DNA from: Desulfobacterales bacterium
GTDB lineage: Bacteria > Desulfobacterota > Desulfobacteria > Desulfobacterales > UBA11574
NCBI GenBank assembly: GCA_012974475.1
Contig: JAAXQD010000246.1
Location: 1 to 6,337 of the forward strand
DNA: 6,337 nucleotides
Direction: 5' to 3'
This document shows, one piece after another, positions 1-6,107 of this stretch. The position numbers were made by a program, and so were the translations under genes. A model generated the notes under the pieces. The model did not search any database, had not been told where the DNA came from, and worked only from the letters and a program-made list of their open reading frames with translations. How positions within the stretch are numbered: position 1 is the first letter of the stretch; every line of letters begins with the position of its first letter.

Positions 1-792
1 CACCTGGTCCGTGTAATCCTTGGCAACCATGATATCAAACTCCGTGGTTCCGGCGGCGACATGCAGTTTTCCGGCAAGAGATGACAGATCGAATTGCACG
101 TCGTCGTTAGACGGGTTGCGCCTGGGGACATAAACAAACTGGATATCGCCGCCGTTGCTTACGGGAAGTTGGGCGGCTATCATGTCCTCACCGACCTTGT
201 AATCCCGGACAAAATTCGTTGGCGCAAAAGGATTTAAGAGGTCCATGGGATTGAAAATGAGTCCGTTACCCCAGGTTAGGGCCTGACGTCCAATCCGGAC
301 AGAACCCCAATTTGGCTGAAGGGCAAGAAAAAAACGGTCGAGACGGTGGTACAGGACATAGTCGTCACCTTCACAAATGATTTTGCTAAAGTCAAAAAAA
401 CTGAGTTCATTGTTCAAAATTCCTCTAGTCAAAACACCATACTTGAATAGATCCGGATAAAGCTGTTCCAGTGCTTTGTTTTTTTGAAATGTATCGCCGC
501 CGGAAAATATAAGTTCATAGTGGGTTTCAAAATAAGCATCAGGGGAAAAAAAGGTCGTGTTCATGAGACGGAAATTACCGTGGCCGTCGTAGTACGGACC
601 GGTTTTTACAGGTTGGGGTAATGGCTCATGGTCAGGCCATGAAACTTCTCCAATGACCCTGAGTTGTCCGGCCCACCTGGTTTCTACGGCGCCATAAGCG
701 AATTTTGCCCCTGATACAGGCAGCGCAGCTATAAAGGTTTGAGCCAGGATGCCGTATAACAGAAAAATTGCATACCGTTGAAAATTGCGCAT
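1..792 (-). CDS. Putative outer-membrane beta-barrel protein, C-terminus outside the window
   Basis: The frame is open from the ATG at 792 to the window edge (264 codons seen, no stop). Residues 1-29 look like a Sec signal peptide: basic start (MRNFQR), hydrophobic core (about 8-24), and a possible cleavage after SGA (27-29). The mature part is rich in aromatic and polar alternation typical of outer-membrane strands. Residues 165-190 carry a GRQALTWGNG...FNPMDLLNPF stretch, which recalls the 'GRQ-x-x-x-WG' element of DUF1302/alginate-export-type barrel proteins; I cannot assign the family firmly. It starts 31 bases after the ATPase stop and has no clear Shine-Dalgarno sequence, so it is probably the last visible gene of the transporter operon and may be translationally coupled. 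The inferred role is the outer-membrane end of the export path or a receiver of its cargo. It could instead be an unrelated porin. Confidence 0.72.
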   Translation of the reverse strand, partial: MRNFQRYAIFLLYGILAQTFIAALPVSGAKFAYGAVETRWAGQLRVIGEVSWPDHEPLPQPVKTGPYYDGHGNFRLMNTTFFSPDAYFETHYELIFSGGDTFQKNKALEQLYPDLFKYGVLTRGILNNELSFFDFSKIICEGDDYVLYHRLDRFFLALQPNWGSVRIGRQALTWGNGLIFNPMDLLNPFAPTNFVRDYKVGEDMIAAQLPVSNGGDIQFVYVPRRNPSNDDVQFDLSSLAGKLHVAAGTTEFDIMVAKDYTDQV

Positions 793-823
793 TGTTTCGG
801 TGTCGGAATGTTGGCGTGATAGC

Positions 824-1510
824 CTATCTTTTAACCCGGTCGTCCGCCACCATTCCGTCTCTAAGATATATAACCCTGTCGGCGTAGTCCATGACCATGT
901 TGTCGTGGGTGGAAAAAATAAAAGTGACATTTTTCTTTTCATTCATCTGCTTCATGATTTCCAGGAGACCTTTGCCGGTGGAAGAGTCCAGGTTGGCGGT
1001 GGGCTCGTCGGCCAGCACAATGGAAGGATTGGAGACGATGGCTCTGGCTACGGCCACCCGTTGCTGCTGGCCCCCTGAAAGTTCCGCAGGCCGGCGGTCG
1101 TACATGTCCTCAAGGCCGACTTCATCCAGAATGTCTTTTGCCCGTTTCCGACGTTCGGCAGGCGGCAATCCCTGGAGAAGCATGACGAATTCGACATTTT
1201 CCAATGCTGAAAGAACCGGGATTAGATTGTACGACTGGAACACAAATCCGACCTTGTTCAGACGCAAATCGGCTCGCTGAGACCGATTCATTTTATCAAA
1301 GGCGTTTCCATCCACGACAACGCGGCCGGAATCGGCCAGGTCAAGACCGCCGATGATGTTCAGCAGGGTCGTTTTGCCGGAGCCGGACGGGCCGGCCAAG
1401 GCCACAAAACTTCCTTTTTCAAAGGCCAAGCTCACGCCTTTGAGGGCCAGGACTTCAACCTTCCCCTGATGATACGTTTTATTTATATCGACACATTCTA
1501 CGATGTGCAT
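824..1510 (-). CDS. ABC transporter ATP-binding protein, LolD/MacB type
   Basis: This is a complete 228-residue ATPase that would power the two permeases encoded just upstream from the cytoplasmic face. All catalytic motifs are present: Walker A GPSGSGKT (40-47), Q-loop glutamine in VFQSYNL (Q92), signature LSGGQQQR (144-151), Walker B IVLADEP (164-170, catalytic E169) and the H-loop STHD (H202). The length and motif spelling match the LolD/MacB/FtsE group, which drives lipoprotein extraction or mechanotransmission rather than classic solute import. The ATG at 1510 is supported by a GGGAG ribosome site seven bases upstream. The gene starts 46 bases after the second permease. Substrate specificity cannot be read from this subunit, so no lolD symbol is given. 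Confidence 0.95.
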   Translation of the reverse strand: MHIVECVDINKTYHQGKVEVLALKGVSLAFEKGSFVALAGPSGSGKTTLLNIIGGLDLADSGRVVVDGNAFDKMNRSQRADLRLNKVGFVFQSYNLIPVLSALENVEFVMLLQGLPPAERRKRAKDILDEVGLEDMYDRRPAELSGGQQQRVAVARAIVSNPSIVLADEPTANLDSSTGKGLLEIMKQMNEKKNVTFIFSTHDNMVMDYADRVIYLRDGMVADDRVKR

Positions 1511-1517
1511 TTTTTAT

Positions 1518-1522
1518 CTCCC
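1518..1522 (-). promoter_or_regulatory. Ribosome binding site of the ATPase gene
   Basis: GGGAG on the minus strand lies seven bases before the ATG at 1510. It fixes the start of the ATPase at the residue just before the conserved beta-strand HIVECVDINKTY. Confidence 0.7.
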
Positions 1523-1544
1523 AAATGACCCGTGCAAATGACCC
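1522..1544 (-). repeat. 10-base direct repeat in the ATPase leader
   Basis: On the minus strand GGGTCATTTG occurs twice (1544-1535 and 1531-1522) with three bases (CAC) between the copies. The second copy runs directly into the ribosome site. It lies in the 46-base gap between permease and ATPase genes. A small local duplication is the simplest explanation; a regulatory role is not shown. Confidence 0.6.
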
Positions 1545-1556
1545 ATAACAAACACG

Positions 1557-2780
1557 TCACGTATGTGCCAGAGCTTCCACCGGCGTAAACCTCCCTGCTT
1601 TGGCAGCAGGATACGTACTGACCACAAGGCCCAGAACAAAGACCACCAGATTGGCTATGACGACATCTCTGACGTAGATGGCCGGGTATAGTATCCGGGA
1701 TATCCCTACGTACTCTGCACCGGCTGCTAGGGACGAGAGATCTATTCCGGAGCCGGATAGGGCGGATATGCTCAAAAAACTCAAGATGTTTCCGATGGCC
1801 ATTCCCATCAACAGGAGTAGAACGGATTCCAAAAGGACTTCCCGAATGATCCACCATGGCTTCATTCCCAACGCCTTTAGAAGGCCGAACTCTCTCATCC
1901 TTTCGAATACAGCCATAAGCGTGGTGTTTACAATGCCAAAACCCATGGCGATAAAGACCACAAGGTACCATATGAGCATAAAGCCATCGGAAAGTTTCAA
2001 ATACGCATTAAGAATCGGTAACAGCTCGCGCCAGGTATTAATTTCATATGTGTCGTCAAAGAATTCATCTTTAAGGGCTGAAGCCGTCCGGCGGTTATCC
2101 TGCTGATCCGGCAGTATGATGGAGATTTCGGAAATGCCTTTATCTATCTTCAGCATTTGCTGTGCTGCGGGCAAGGTGACAAAGACGAACTCTTTTTCCG
2201 TGGCCGCCATTTCAGCCCTATAGACCCCAACAATTCGAAAGGCACGTGAGGAGATTTCTCGGTCCATATCCTGTGACATGAGTACCAGTTTGTGGCCTAT
2301 TTTGGTTCCAAATTTATCCAGAAGGGTTTTACCGACAACAATACCGTACATATCCTTCGGCATAAGATAACGCCCTTGCTCTACGGCCTGTCCGATAAAG
2401 GATACCTGTGCTTCACGTTCCGGATCGATTCCAACAAGGGTAACACCGCTCGAATTTCTGGCGTTGCTGGCAATGGCGTTGACCCGAACCCTGCCTGCCC
2501 AACGGGCGCCCCGGGGCAGTATTCTTTCTATTGCCGCCTCCATCGCTCCGGGGTCGGCCATGCTGTTTTCAACAACAGGATCGGTTCTATAGTCTTTGTG
2601 GTGAATCTGGATGTTGCCGGTGAGTGTAGAGATGCCGTTTTTGATCATTCCTGCTTCCATTCCCCGGGTCAGCGCTCCAAGAAAGATCATGTTCCAGACA
2701 CCGATAATAATGGCGAGCAATATAATTATGGTACGTCTTGGATTGCGCCAGATGTTTCGCCAGGCCATTTGTAGATACAT
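1557..2780 (-). CDS. FtsX/MacB-family ABC transporter permease (second copy)
   Basis: This complete 407-residue inner-membrane permease has the LolC/LolE/MacB layout: a short amphipathic N-terminus (MAWRNIWRNPRRT, 5-17), TM1 at about 18-38, a large periplasmic domain (about 40-262), then three membrane helices at about 266-291, 312-340 and 371-392. The cytoplasmic segment FERMREFGLLKALGMKPWW (292-310) is the typical coupling helix between TM2 and TM3, and the C-terminus has the family ending PAAKAGRFTPVEAL. The ATG at 2780 follows a GAGG site by seven bases. It is a diverged paralog of the preceding permease, so the two most likely form a heterodimer like LolCE. Both lie between the LolA-like gene and the ATPase gene. 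The substrate is unknown; the periplasmic domain is where a LolA-like partner would be expected to dock. Confidence 0.92.
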   Translation of the reverse strand: MYLQMAWRNIWRNPRRTIIILLAIIIGVWNMIFLGALTRGMEAGMIKNGISTLTGNIQIHHKDYRTDPVVENSMADPGAMEAAIERILPRGARWAGRVRVNAIASNARNSSGVTLVGIDPEREAQVSFIGQAVEQGRYLMPKDMYGIVVGKTLLDKFGTKIGHKLVLMSQDMDREISSRAFRIVGVYRAEMAATEKEFVFVTLPAAQQMLKIDKGISEISIILPDQQDNRRTASALKDEFFDDTYEINTWRELLPILNAYLKLSDGFMLIWYLVVFIAMGFGIVNTTLMAVFERMREFGLLKALGMKPWWIIREVLLESVLLLLMGMAIGNILSFLSISALSGSGIDLSSLAAGAEYVGISRILYPAIYVRDVVIANLVVFVLGLVVSTYPAAKAGRFTPVEALAHT

Positions 2781-2787
2781 GTGAGGA

Positions 2788-2791
2788 CCTC
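2788..2791 (-). promoter_or_regulatory. Ribosome binding site of the second permease
   Basis: GAGG on the minus strand sits seven bases before the ATG at 2780. It supports this start over the internal ATG four codons later, which begins the conserved MAWRN motif. Confidence 0.6.
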
Positions 2792-2865
2792 ATGTAATAG
2801 AACATTCTCCATGGAAGATTGACGAACCCATCCATGTTCAATGGACCATCGTCCGCCGAGAATTG

Positions 2866-4116
2866 TCATACATATGTTAACGCTTCAACCGGCTTAAGTC
2901 CCCGTACCTTAAGGGCCGGATACAGGGCGGCCAGAAATGTTATCATCAGCACCACGGCCGGTCCGCTGGTGGCGGAAAGGAGTGACAGTTTTGGGTGCAA
3001 CCGTCCGGAAATACCATACTGGCCCAGGAGTTCGGAAGCACCTGAAATGTCAATTCCGTGAATCTGAAAATATCCGGTGACAAGACATCCTATAACAACG
3101 CCGGTTATAATGCCGATCATGGTCATGCTTAAAGATTCGATCAAAAGCAGCCGTGTTAAACGCCCCGGCGAGGTCCCTATGGCCATCAAAACGCCGAACT
3201 CTTGGGTCCGCTCGAAAATCGCCATAAGAAAGGTGTTCAGAATGCTGAAGGCCACAACCATAATAAGAATGAGATAATAGATAACCCCGGAGACCAGGTC
3301 CATCTCTATGGCCTGGCGCAAGCCGGGCATCAGCGCTTCCCAATCCAGTACCGTCAAGAAATGCTTCGTGTCGATATTTTTTATTCCGGCGGAAACGGTC
3401 TTTTTTATCTCAGAGACGTCTTTTAGGGATTTTGCAACCACCACCACCTGATGAACCGCCCCTTGCATGGAATAAATATCCTGAAAAAGCTTCAGGGGTA
3501 TGTGGATGGCGTTGCGGTCAAACGCATCAAGGCCGGAGCTGTAGATACCCTTTATTTTAACGACGGTGGCTGCAATGGATCCGTCACGTCCCTGTCCCAG
3601 AACCGTCAATTCGTCGCCCAGGCCTACCCGAAGATTTCTTGCCAGCAGTTTTCCAACCAGGGCTTGTGGAGATTCGCGATTTTGGTCATCCTGGGAAAGA
3701 TAACGCCCTCGGCGGATAGAATTTTTCAGGGTGGAGACTTCAGCTTCCCCGGCCGGGTCGATTCCTGTCACAACGACGCCATAGGTGCGTTCCTTGGAAG
3801 AGACCAGCGAAAAGGCTTTGGCCCGAAAGGTGTATGCATCCACTTCCGGCAAACTGTTTACAATCTCACCGACTTCATCCGGGTGGGGGACCACCCGCTG
3901 TATGCTCTGTTTGTCTTGATACCCTTTGGCCTGGATTTGCAAATGTCCGGTTTGTATCTTTACCGATGAATTGATCATGGCATCATAGCTGCCGAACTGA
4001 AACGAAAGCATAAAGACCAGGAGTATGCTGGCGAATGCAACGGCGGATATGGTTAGAATGGTTCTCCGGGGATTTCGCCAGATATTTCGCCAGGCCATTT
4101 TAACGTCCATGGACAC
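2866..4116 (-). CDS. FtsX/MacB-family ABC transporter permease (first copy)
   Basis: This 416-residue inner-membrane permease begins only six bases after the LolA-like gene stops. It has an N-terminal amphipathic motif MAWRNIWRNPRRT (7-19), TM1 at about 18-40, a periplasmic domain (about 42-270) and TM2-TM4 at about 273-300, 324-350 and 383-403. The coupling segment FERTQEFGVLMAIGTSPGRL (301-320) and the C-terminal RGLKPVEAL are standard for LolC/E- and MacB-type permeases. The GTG at 4116 is nine bases from an AAAAGG site that lies in the last codons of the upstream gene; ATG at 4110 is a possible alternative and changes the protein by only two residues. With its paralog downstream it probably forms a heterodimeric channel-less extractor that pushes or hands cargo to periplasmic partners. 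No MacA-type adaptor gene is present, which argues against a MacAB drug pump. Confidence 0.92.
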   Translation of the reverse strand: MSMDVKMAWRNIWRNPRRTILTISAVAFASILLVFMLSFQFGSYDAMINSSVKIQTGHLQIQAKGYQDKQSIQRVVPHPDEVGEIVNSLPEVDAYTFRAKAFSLVSSKERTYGVVVTGIDPAGEAEVSTLKNSIRRGRYLSQDDQNRESPQALVGKLLARNLRVGLGDELTVLGQGRDGSIAATVVKIKGIYSSGLDAFDRNAIHIPLKLFQDIYSMQGAVHQVVVVAKSLKDVSEIKKTVSAGIKNIDTKHFLTVLDWEALMPGLRQAIEMDLVSGVIYYLILIMVVAFSILNTFLMAIFERTQEFGVLMAIGTSPGRLTRLLLIESLSMTMIGIITGVVIGCLVTGYFQIHGIDISGASELLGQYGISGRLHPKLSLLSATSGPAVVLMITFLAALYPALKVRGLKPVEALTYV

Positions 4117-4122
4117 GATTTT

Positions 4123-4881
4123 TTACCTTTTGGGTTTTTTTAGATTGGACAGCGTAAACAGACCGGCCGGCAGGCTCTCTTTGAACAAAAGTGTCTTATA
4201 TTCCACAACCGTATATTTTTCAGGGTCATCCACTTTTTGCATGATCAACTTTTTGGGATACAGTTTGCCCCCCAGCATTTGGATCTCCAGAAATTTCAAA
4301 ACTTTTACAAGCTTTAGATCCTCGTCGTAAAAGGCCTGTTCAAGAAAGAGGTTGTCTTCACGTATTTTGAGTTCCTGCATGCCCCATACTACCGGAGCTT
4401 TGGGTTTGGGTATAGACTTGACAATGAAAACTTTTTTCCCCTCATGGCGTTCTGTCCCGATAATCGTGTGGGTATACTCGTTGATCAAGCTGTCAGACTT
4501 GGCCAGATCGTTGTTGGAAAAATCCGAACCCATCCAGGACTGTGACATTAACGATGGCGGAAGCTTGATCACCCGGTTGATTTTGGGATTGTACATCCAC
4601 ATCTGCCGGCCCTTTTTTAGGGTGCCGTTGCCGGCGTCTTTGGCCGGAGCGATGATGGTAAAAAGACTCTCCTTGTCTCCCAGGGTCCATGCCTTTAGAG
4701 TAAAAACCCGCTGCCAGTCAGATCGGTGAATGGTCATATCGACCCGGGAGACAGAGGCCTTGTCCCGTATATAATGAAAACCGGCTTCAACCAGGGCTTT
4801 GGCGTCGTGTGAACTTGCACCGGAATAAAGCGGCGCGAACATGAATACAAACAACGCCATGGGAATTATTTTTTTTGTCAT
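4123..4881 (-). CDS. LolA-like outer membrane lipoprotein-sorting family protein
   Basis: This exported protein of 252 residues is the likely periplasmic carrier of the system. The ATG at 4881 is chosen because it begins a clean signal peptide (MTKKIIPMALFVFMFAPLYS, possible cleavage after SGA at 20-22); the frame stays open to a TTG at 4983, but that extension is polar and would bury the signal. There is no lipobox cysteine, so it should be soluble. The segment MWMYNPKINRVIKLP (94-108) followed by SWMGSDFSNNDL (115-126) is the hallmark of the LolA_like family (COG2834/PF17131), whose open beta-barrel fold holds hydrophobic cargo. The following LKIREDNLFLEQAFYDEDLK and LYPKKLIMQ stretches fit the strand pattern. 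Classical LolA is shorter (about 180 mature residues) and lacks the MGSDF motif. The gene heads the transporter operon, with permease genes directly after it. Cargo is unproven: lipoprotein, lipid or another hydrophobic molecule. Confidence 0.9.
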   Translation of the reverse strand: MTKKIIPMALFVFMFAPLYSGASSHDAKALVEAGFHYIRDKASVSRVDMTIHRSDWQRVFTLKAWTLGDKESLFTIIAPAKDAGNGTLKKGRQMWMYNPKINRVIKLPPSLMSQSWMGSDFSNNDLAKSDSLINEYTHTIIGTERHEGKKVFIVKSIPKPKAPVVWGMQELKIREDNLFLEQAFYDEDLKLVKVLKFLEIQMLGGKLYPKKLIMQKVDDPEKYTVVEYKTLLFKESLPAGLFTLSNLKKPKR

Positions 4882-4942
4882 TCTCGACTCTTGCTCAATT
4901 AGGGGTATCACGGCCGTTTTTATGGCTTTGCAGCGAGTTGGA

Positions 4943-5189
4943 TCATTCAACATGGTGGATCCGGACAAGACCGTTGATGACAACCGTCATAAAATTTTCA
5001 GCGGTTGTCACTGGATCGAAATTATCATCAAACCACGCCTGCAGGAGCAGGGCATCCCAGGTTCCCACCAGAGCGGCTGCGGTGGCGTCAGAGTCTATGT
5101 CTGAGCGAAATTCACCCAACTCGACCCTGTTTTGGATCAAGGATGAAAATATAATCCATCTCAAAAATGCATCTAACGCCAACAATAAA
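4943..5189 (-). pseudogene. TetR-family regulator remnant, C-terminal domain only
   Basis: The frame ending at 4943 encodes a stretch that reads like the end of a TetR-type repressor: LIQNRVELGEFRSDID, then ATAAALVGTWDALLLQAW and ENFMTVVINGLV, matching the common pattern 'G-x-F-R-x-D-x-D-x-x-x-x-A-x-x-L-x-x-x-D-x-L-x-x-Q'. Recognisable similarity begins only near 5160. The frame remains open up to an ATG at 5275, but those codons overlap the normal 3' end of the hydrolase gene and do not resemble a regulator. The N-terminal helix-turn-helix of about 115-120 residues is therefore missing, and the product could not bind DNA in the TetR manner. It lies 61 bases before the LolA-like gene, where a local repressor would be expected. 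A 5' deletion during rearrangement is inferred. A short expressed protein of unknown use remains possible. Confidence 0.68.
4978..5010. repeat. 9-bp perfect inverted repeat
   Basis: TGACAACCG (4978-4986) is mirrored by CGGTTGTCA (5002-5010) around a 15-base centre that contains AAAATTTT. The centre of symmetry is about 113 bases upstream of the LolA-like start and inside the TetR remnant. It could be an operator-like dyad or an RNA hairpin. It is not followed by a T-run on the minus strand, so it is not a standard terminator. Chance could also produce one such repeat in a window of this size. Confidence 0.45.
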
Positions 5190-5819
5190 TTAAAACTGCC
5201 CCACAAAAGGATTATGACGCTTTTCTGTGCCGATGCTTGTTTCCGGACCGTGCCCTGAAAAGACCCGTATATCATCTTCCATCTTAAAAAGTTTGGTCTT
5301 GATGCTCGATATCAGGGTGCTAAAATCTCCGCCTGGAAAATCGGTTCGGCCAATGGAACCGGCAAACAGTGTGTCCCCAACAAAAACAACCCCGTTGGTA
5401 TACAGTGAAATACCGCCCGGCGTATGTCCGGGCGTATGGATAACTTTCAGGGTAATATCACCAAAAGAAACGGTATCCCCTTCTTCGAGGGTTTGATCAC
5501 ACGGTGGTGAGTTTTCCACAGAAACCCCGAAAAAAGCTGCATTTGAGGAAAGTTTTTCCAGCATCGGTGCATCAAGAGGATGAATCAGAATATCGGCACC
5601 GGTTGCATCTTTCATTTTACCGTTGGCGCTGACATGGTCGAAATGTCCGTGGGTATTGATAATATATTTTGCCTTGAGCTTAGAATCGGCCAGAGAAAGC
5701 AATATGGTGTTCGCATCACCCCCCGGGTCGATGACAACAGCTTCTTTTGTTTTCGAACATCCGCAGATAAAACAGTTTGCCATAAGCGGTCCAACAACAA
5801 GGTCTTTAATAATCAACAC
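5190..5819 (-). CDS. MBL-fold metallo-hydrolase, glyoxalase II-like
   Basis: This complete cytoplasmic hydrolase of 209 residues has the full two-metal site of the metallo-beta-lactamase fold: THGHFDH (56-62), H132 in HTPGHTPGG, D149 in VFVGDTLF, and H190 in FSGHGPETSIGTEKRHNP. The order and the C-terminal spelling match the YcbL/glyoxalase II-like group, which hydrolyses thioesters such as S-lactoylglutathione; the actual substrate here is not known. It lacks the long C-terminal substrate-binding helices of full GloB (about 250 residues), as YcbL-type proteins do. The first codon is GTG (5819) or TTG (5816): a strong AAGGAGG lies two and five bases before them. The gene follows the four-cysteine protein gene by 21 bases, which suggests co-transcription with it and the TrpB-like gene. 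Confidence 0.93.
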   Translation of the reverse strand: MLIIKDLVVGPLMANCFICGCSKTKEAVVIDPGGDANTILLSLADSKLKAKYIINTHGHFDHVSANGKMKDATGADILIHPLDAPMLEKLSSNAAFFGVSVENSPPCDQTLEEGDTVSFGDITLKVIHTPGHTPGGISLYTNGVVFVGDTLFAGSIGRTDFPGGDFSTLISSIKTKLFKMEDDIRVFSGHGPETSIGTEKRHNPFVGQF

Positions 5820-5821
5820 AG

Positions 5822-5828
5822 CCTCCTT
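5822..5828 (-). promoter_or_regulatory. Strong ribosome binding site that bears on the hydrolase start
   Basis: AAGGAGG on the minus strand is the strongest Shine-Dalgarno sequence in the window. It is only two bases from the GTG at 5819 but five from the TTG at 5816, so TTG may be the true start despite being the weaker codon. An in-frame TAA lies a few codons further upstream, so no earlier start is available. Confidence 0.75.
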
Positions 5829-5840
5829 AATCCTAATATT

Positions 5841-6104
5841 TTACGAAGCCCCCTTTTGGGCCTGTTCAATAAGCTCTATCAGGCTTACAACTTTAGGCTT
5901 GGGCTCGGTATTAACAAGTATGTTAAATTTATCCTCTGGCAGGTGCTTATTTAAATACCCTGCCACATCAAAAACTTCCCACCAACAGTCGAAAATCTTC
6001 CAGCAAGCAGAAACGTCATCGCCGCTTATTCTGCAGTAGCGGAATGACACGGGGCCGCCCAGCCGTGGGCATCTTTGCTCAAGATGATCCTTGCTTTCGT
6101 CCAT
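5841..6104 (-). CDS. Small conserved-looking four-cysteine protein, function unknown
   Basis: This 87-residue protein has no signal peptide or membrane segment. Its first half carries four cysteines at 12, 24, 34 and 40 (RCPRLGGPVSFRYC, then ACWKIFDCWW), a spacing compatible with a metal or iron-sulfur site but not a family I can name. The C-terminal part is a short amphipathic helix-like stretch, VVSLIELIEQAQK, after a proline-lysine linker. The ATG at 6104 comes directly after the TGA and TAA stops of the TrpB-like gene (TGATAAATG), so translation is probably coupled; no clear ribosome site is seen. Similar 'CPRLG...YC...C...DCW' small proteins are, as far as I recall, found in sulfate-reducing deltaproteobacteria. 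That recollection has not been checked. Confidence 0.75.
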   Translation of the reverse strand: MDESKDHLEQRCPRLGGPVSFRYCRISGDDVSACWKIFDCWWEVFDVAGYLNKHLPEDKFNILVNTEPKPKVVSLIELIEQAQKGAS

Positions 6105-6107
6105 TTA

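Noticed and set aside
1498..1971. 157-codon open frame on the minus strand
   Set aside because: It overlaps the second permease in another frame and has a low-complexity Gly/Cys/His/Arg-rich composition without family features.
3451..3969. 172-codon open frame on the plus strand
   Set aside because: It lies antisense inside the first permease gene, has no ribosome site or recognisable domain, and is explained by the codon pattern of the real gene.
824..4116. Calling the ABC genes macB or lolCDE outright
   Set aside because: MacB is a fused ATPase-permease with a MacA partner, which is not seen; lolCDE cannot be told from related exporters without knowing whether another set exists in the genome.
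4882..4960. Possible promoter for the transporter operon (TTGAAT near the remnant stop)
   Set aside because: No -10-like hexamer is found at 16-18 bases, so no promoter can be supported here by eye.
4882..4983. 34-residue N-terminal extension of the LolA-like protein from a TTG at 4983
   Set aside because: It would place a polar stretch before the signal peptide and overlap the TetR remnant; the ATG at 4881 gives a normal signal sequence.
4978..5010. Rho-independent terminator for the hydrolase operon
   Set aside because: The stem is followed by TCAACGGTC on the minus strand, not a T-run, and the loop is 15 bases.
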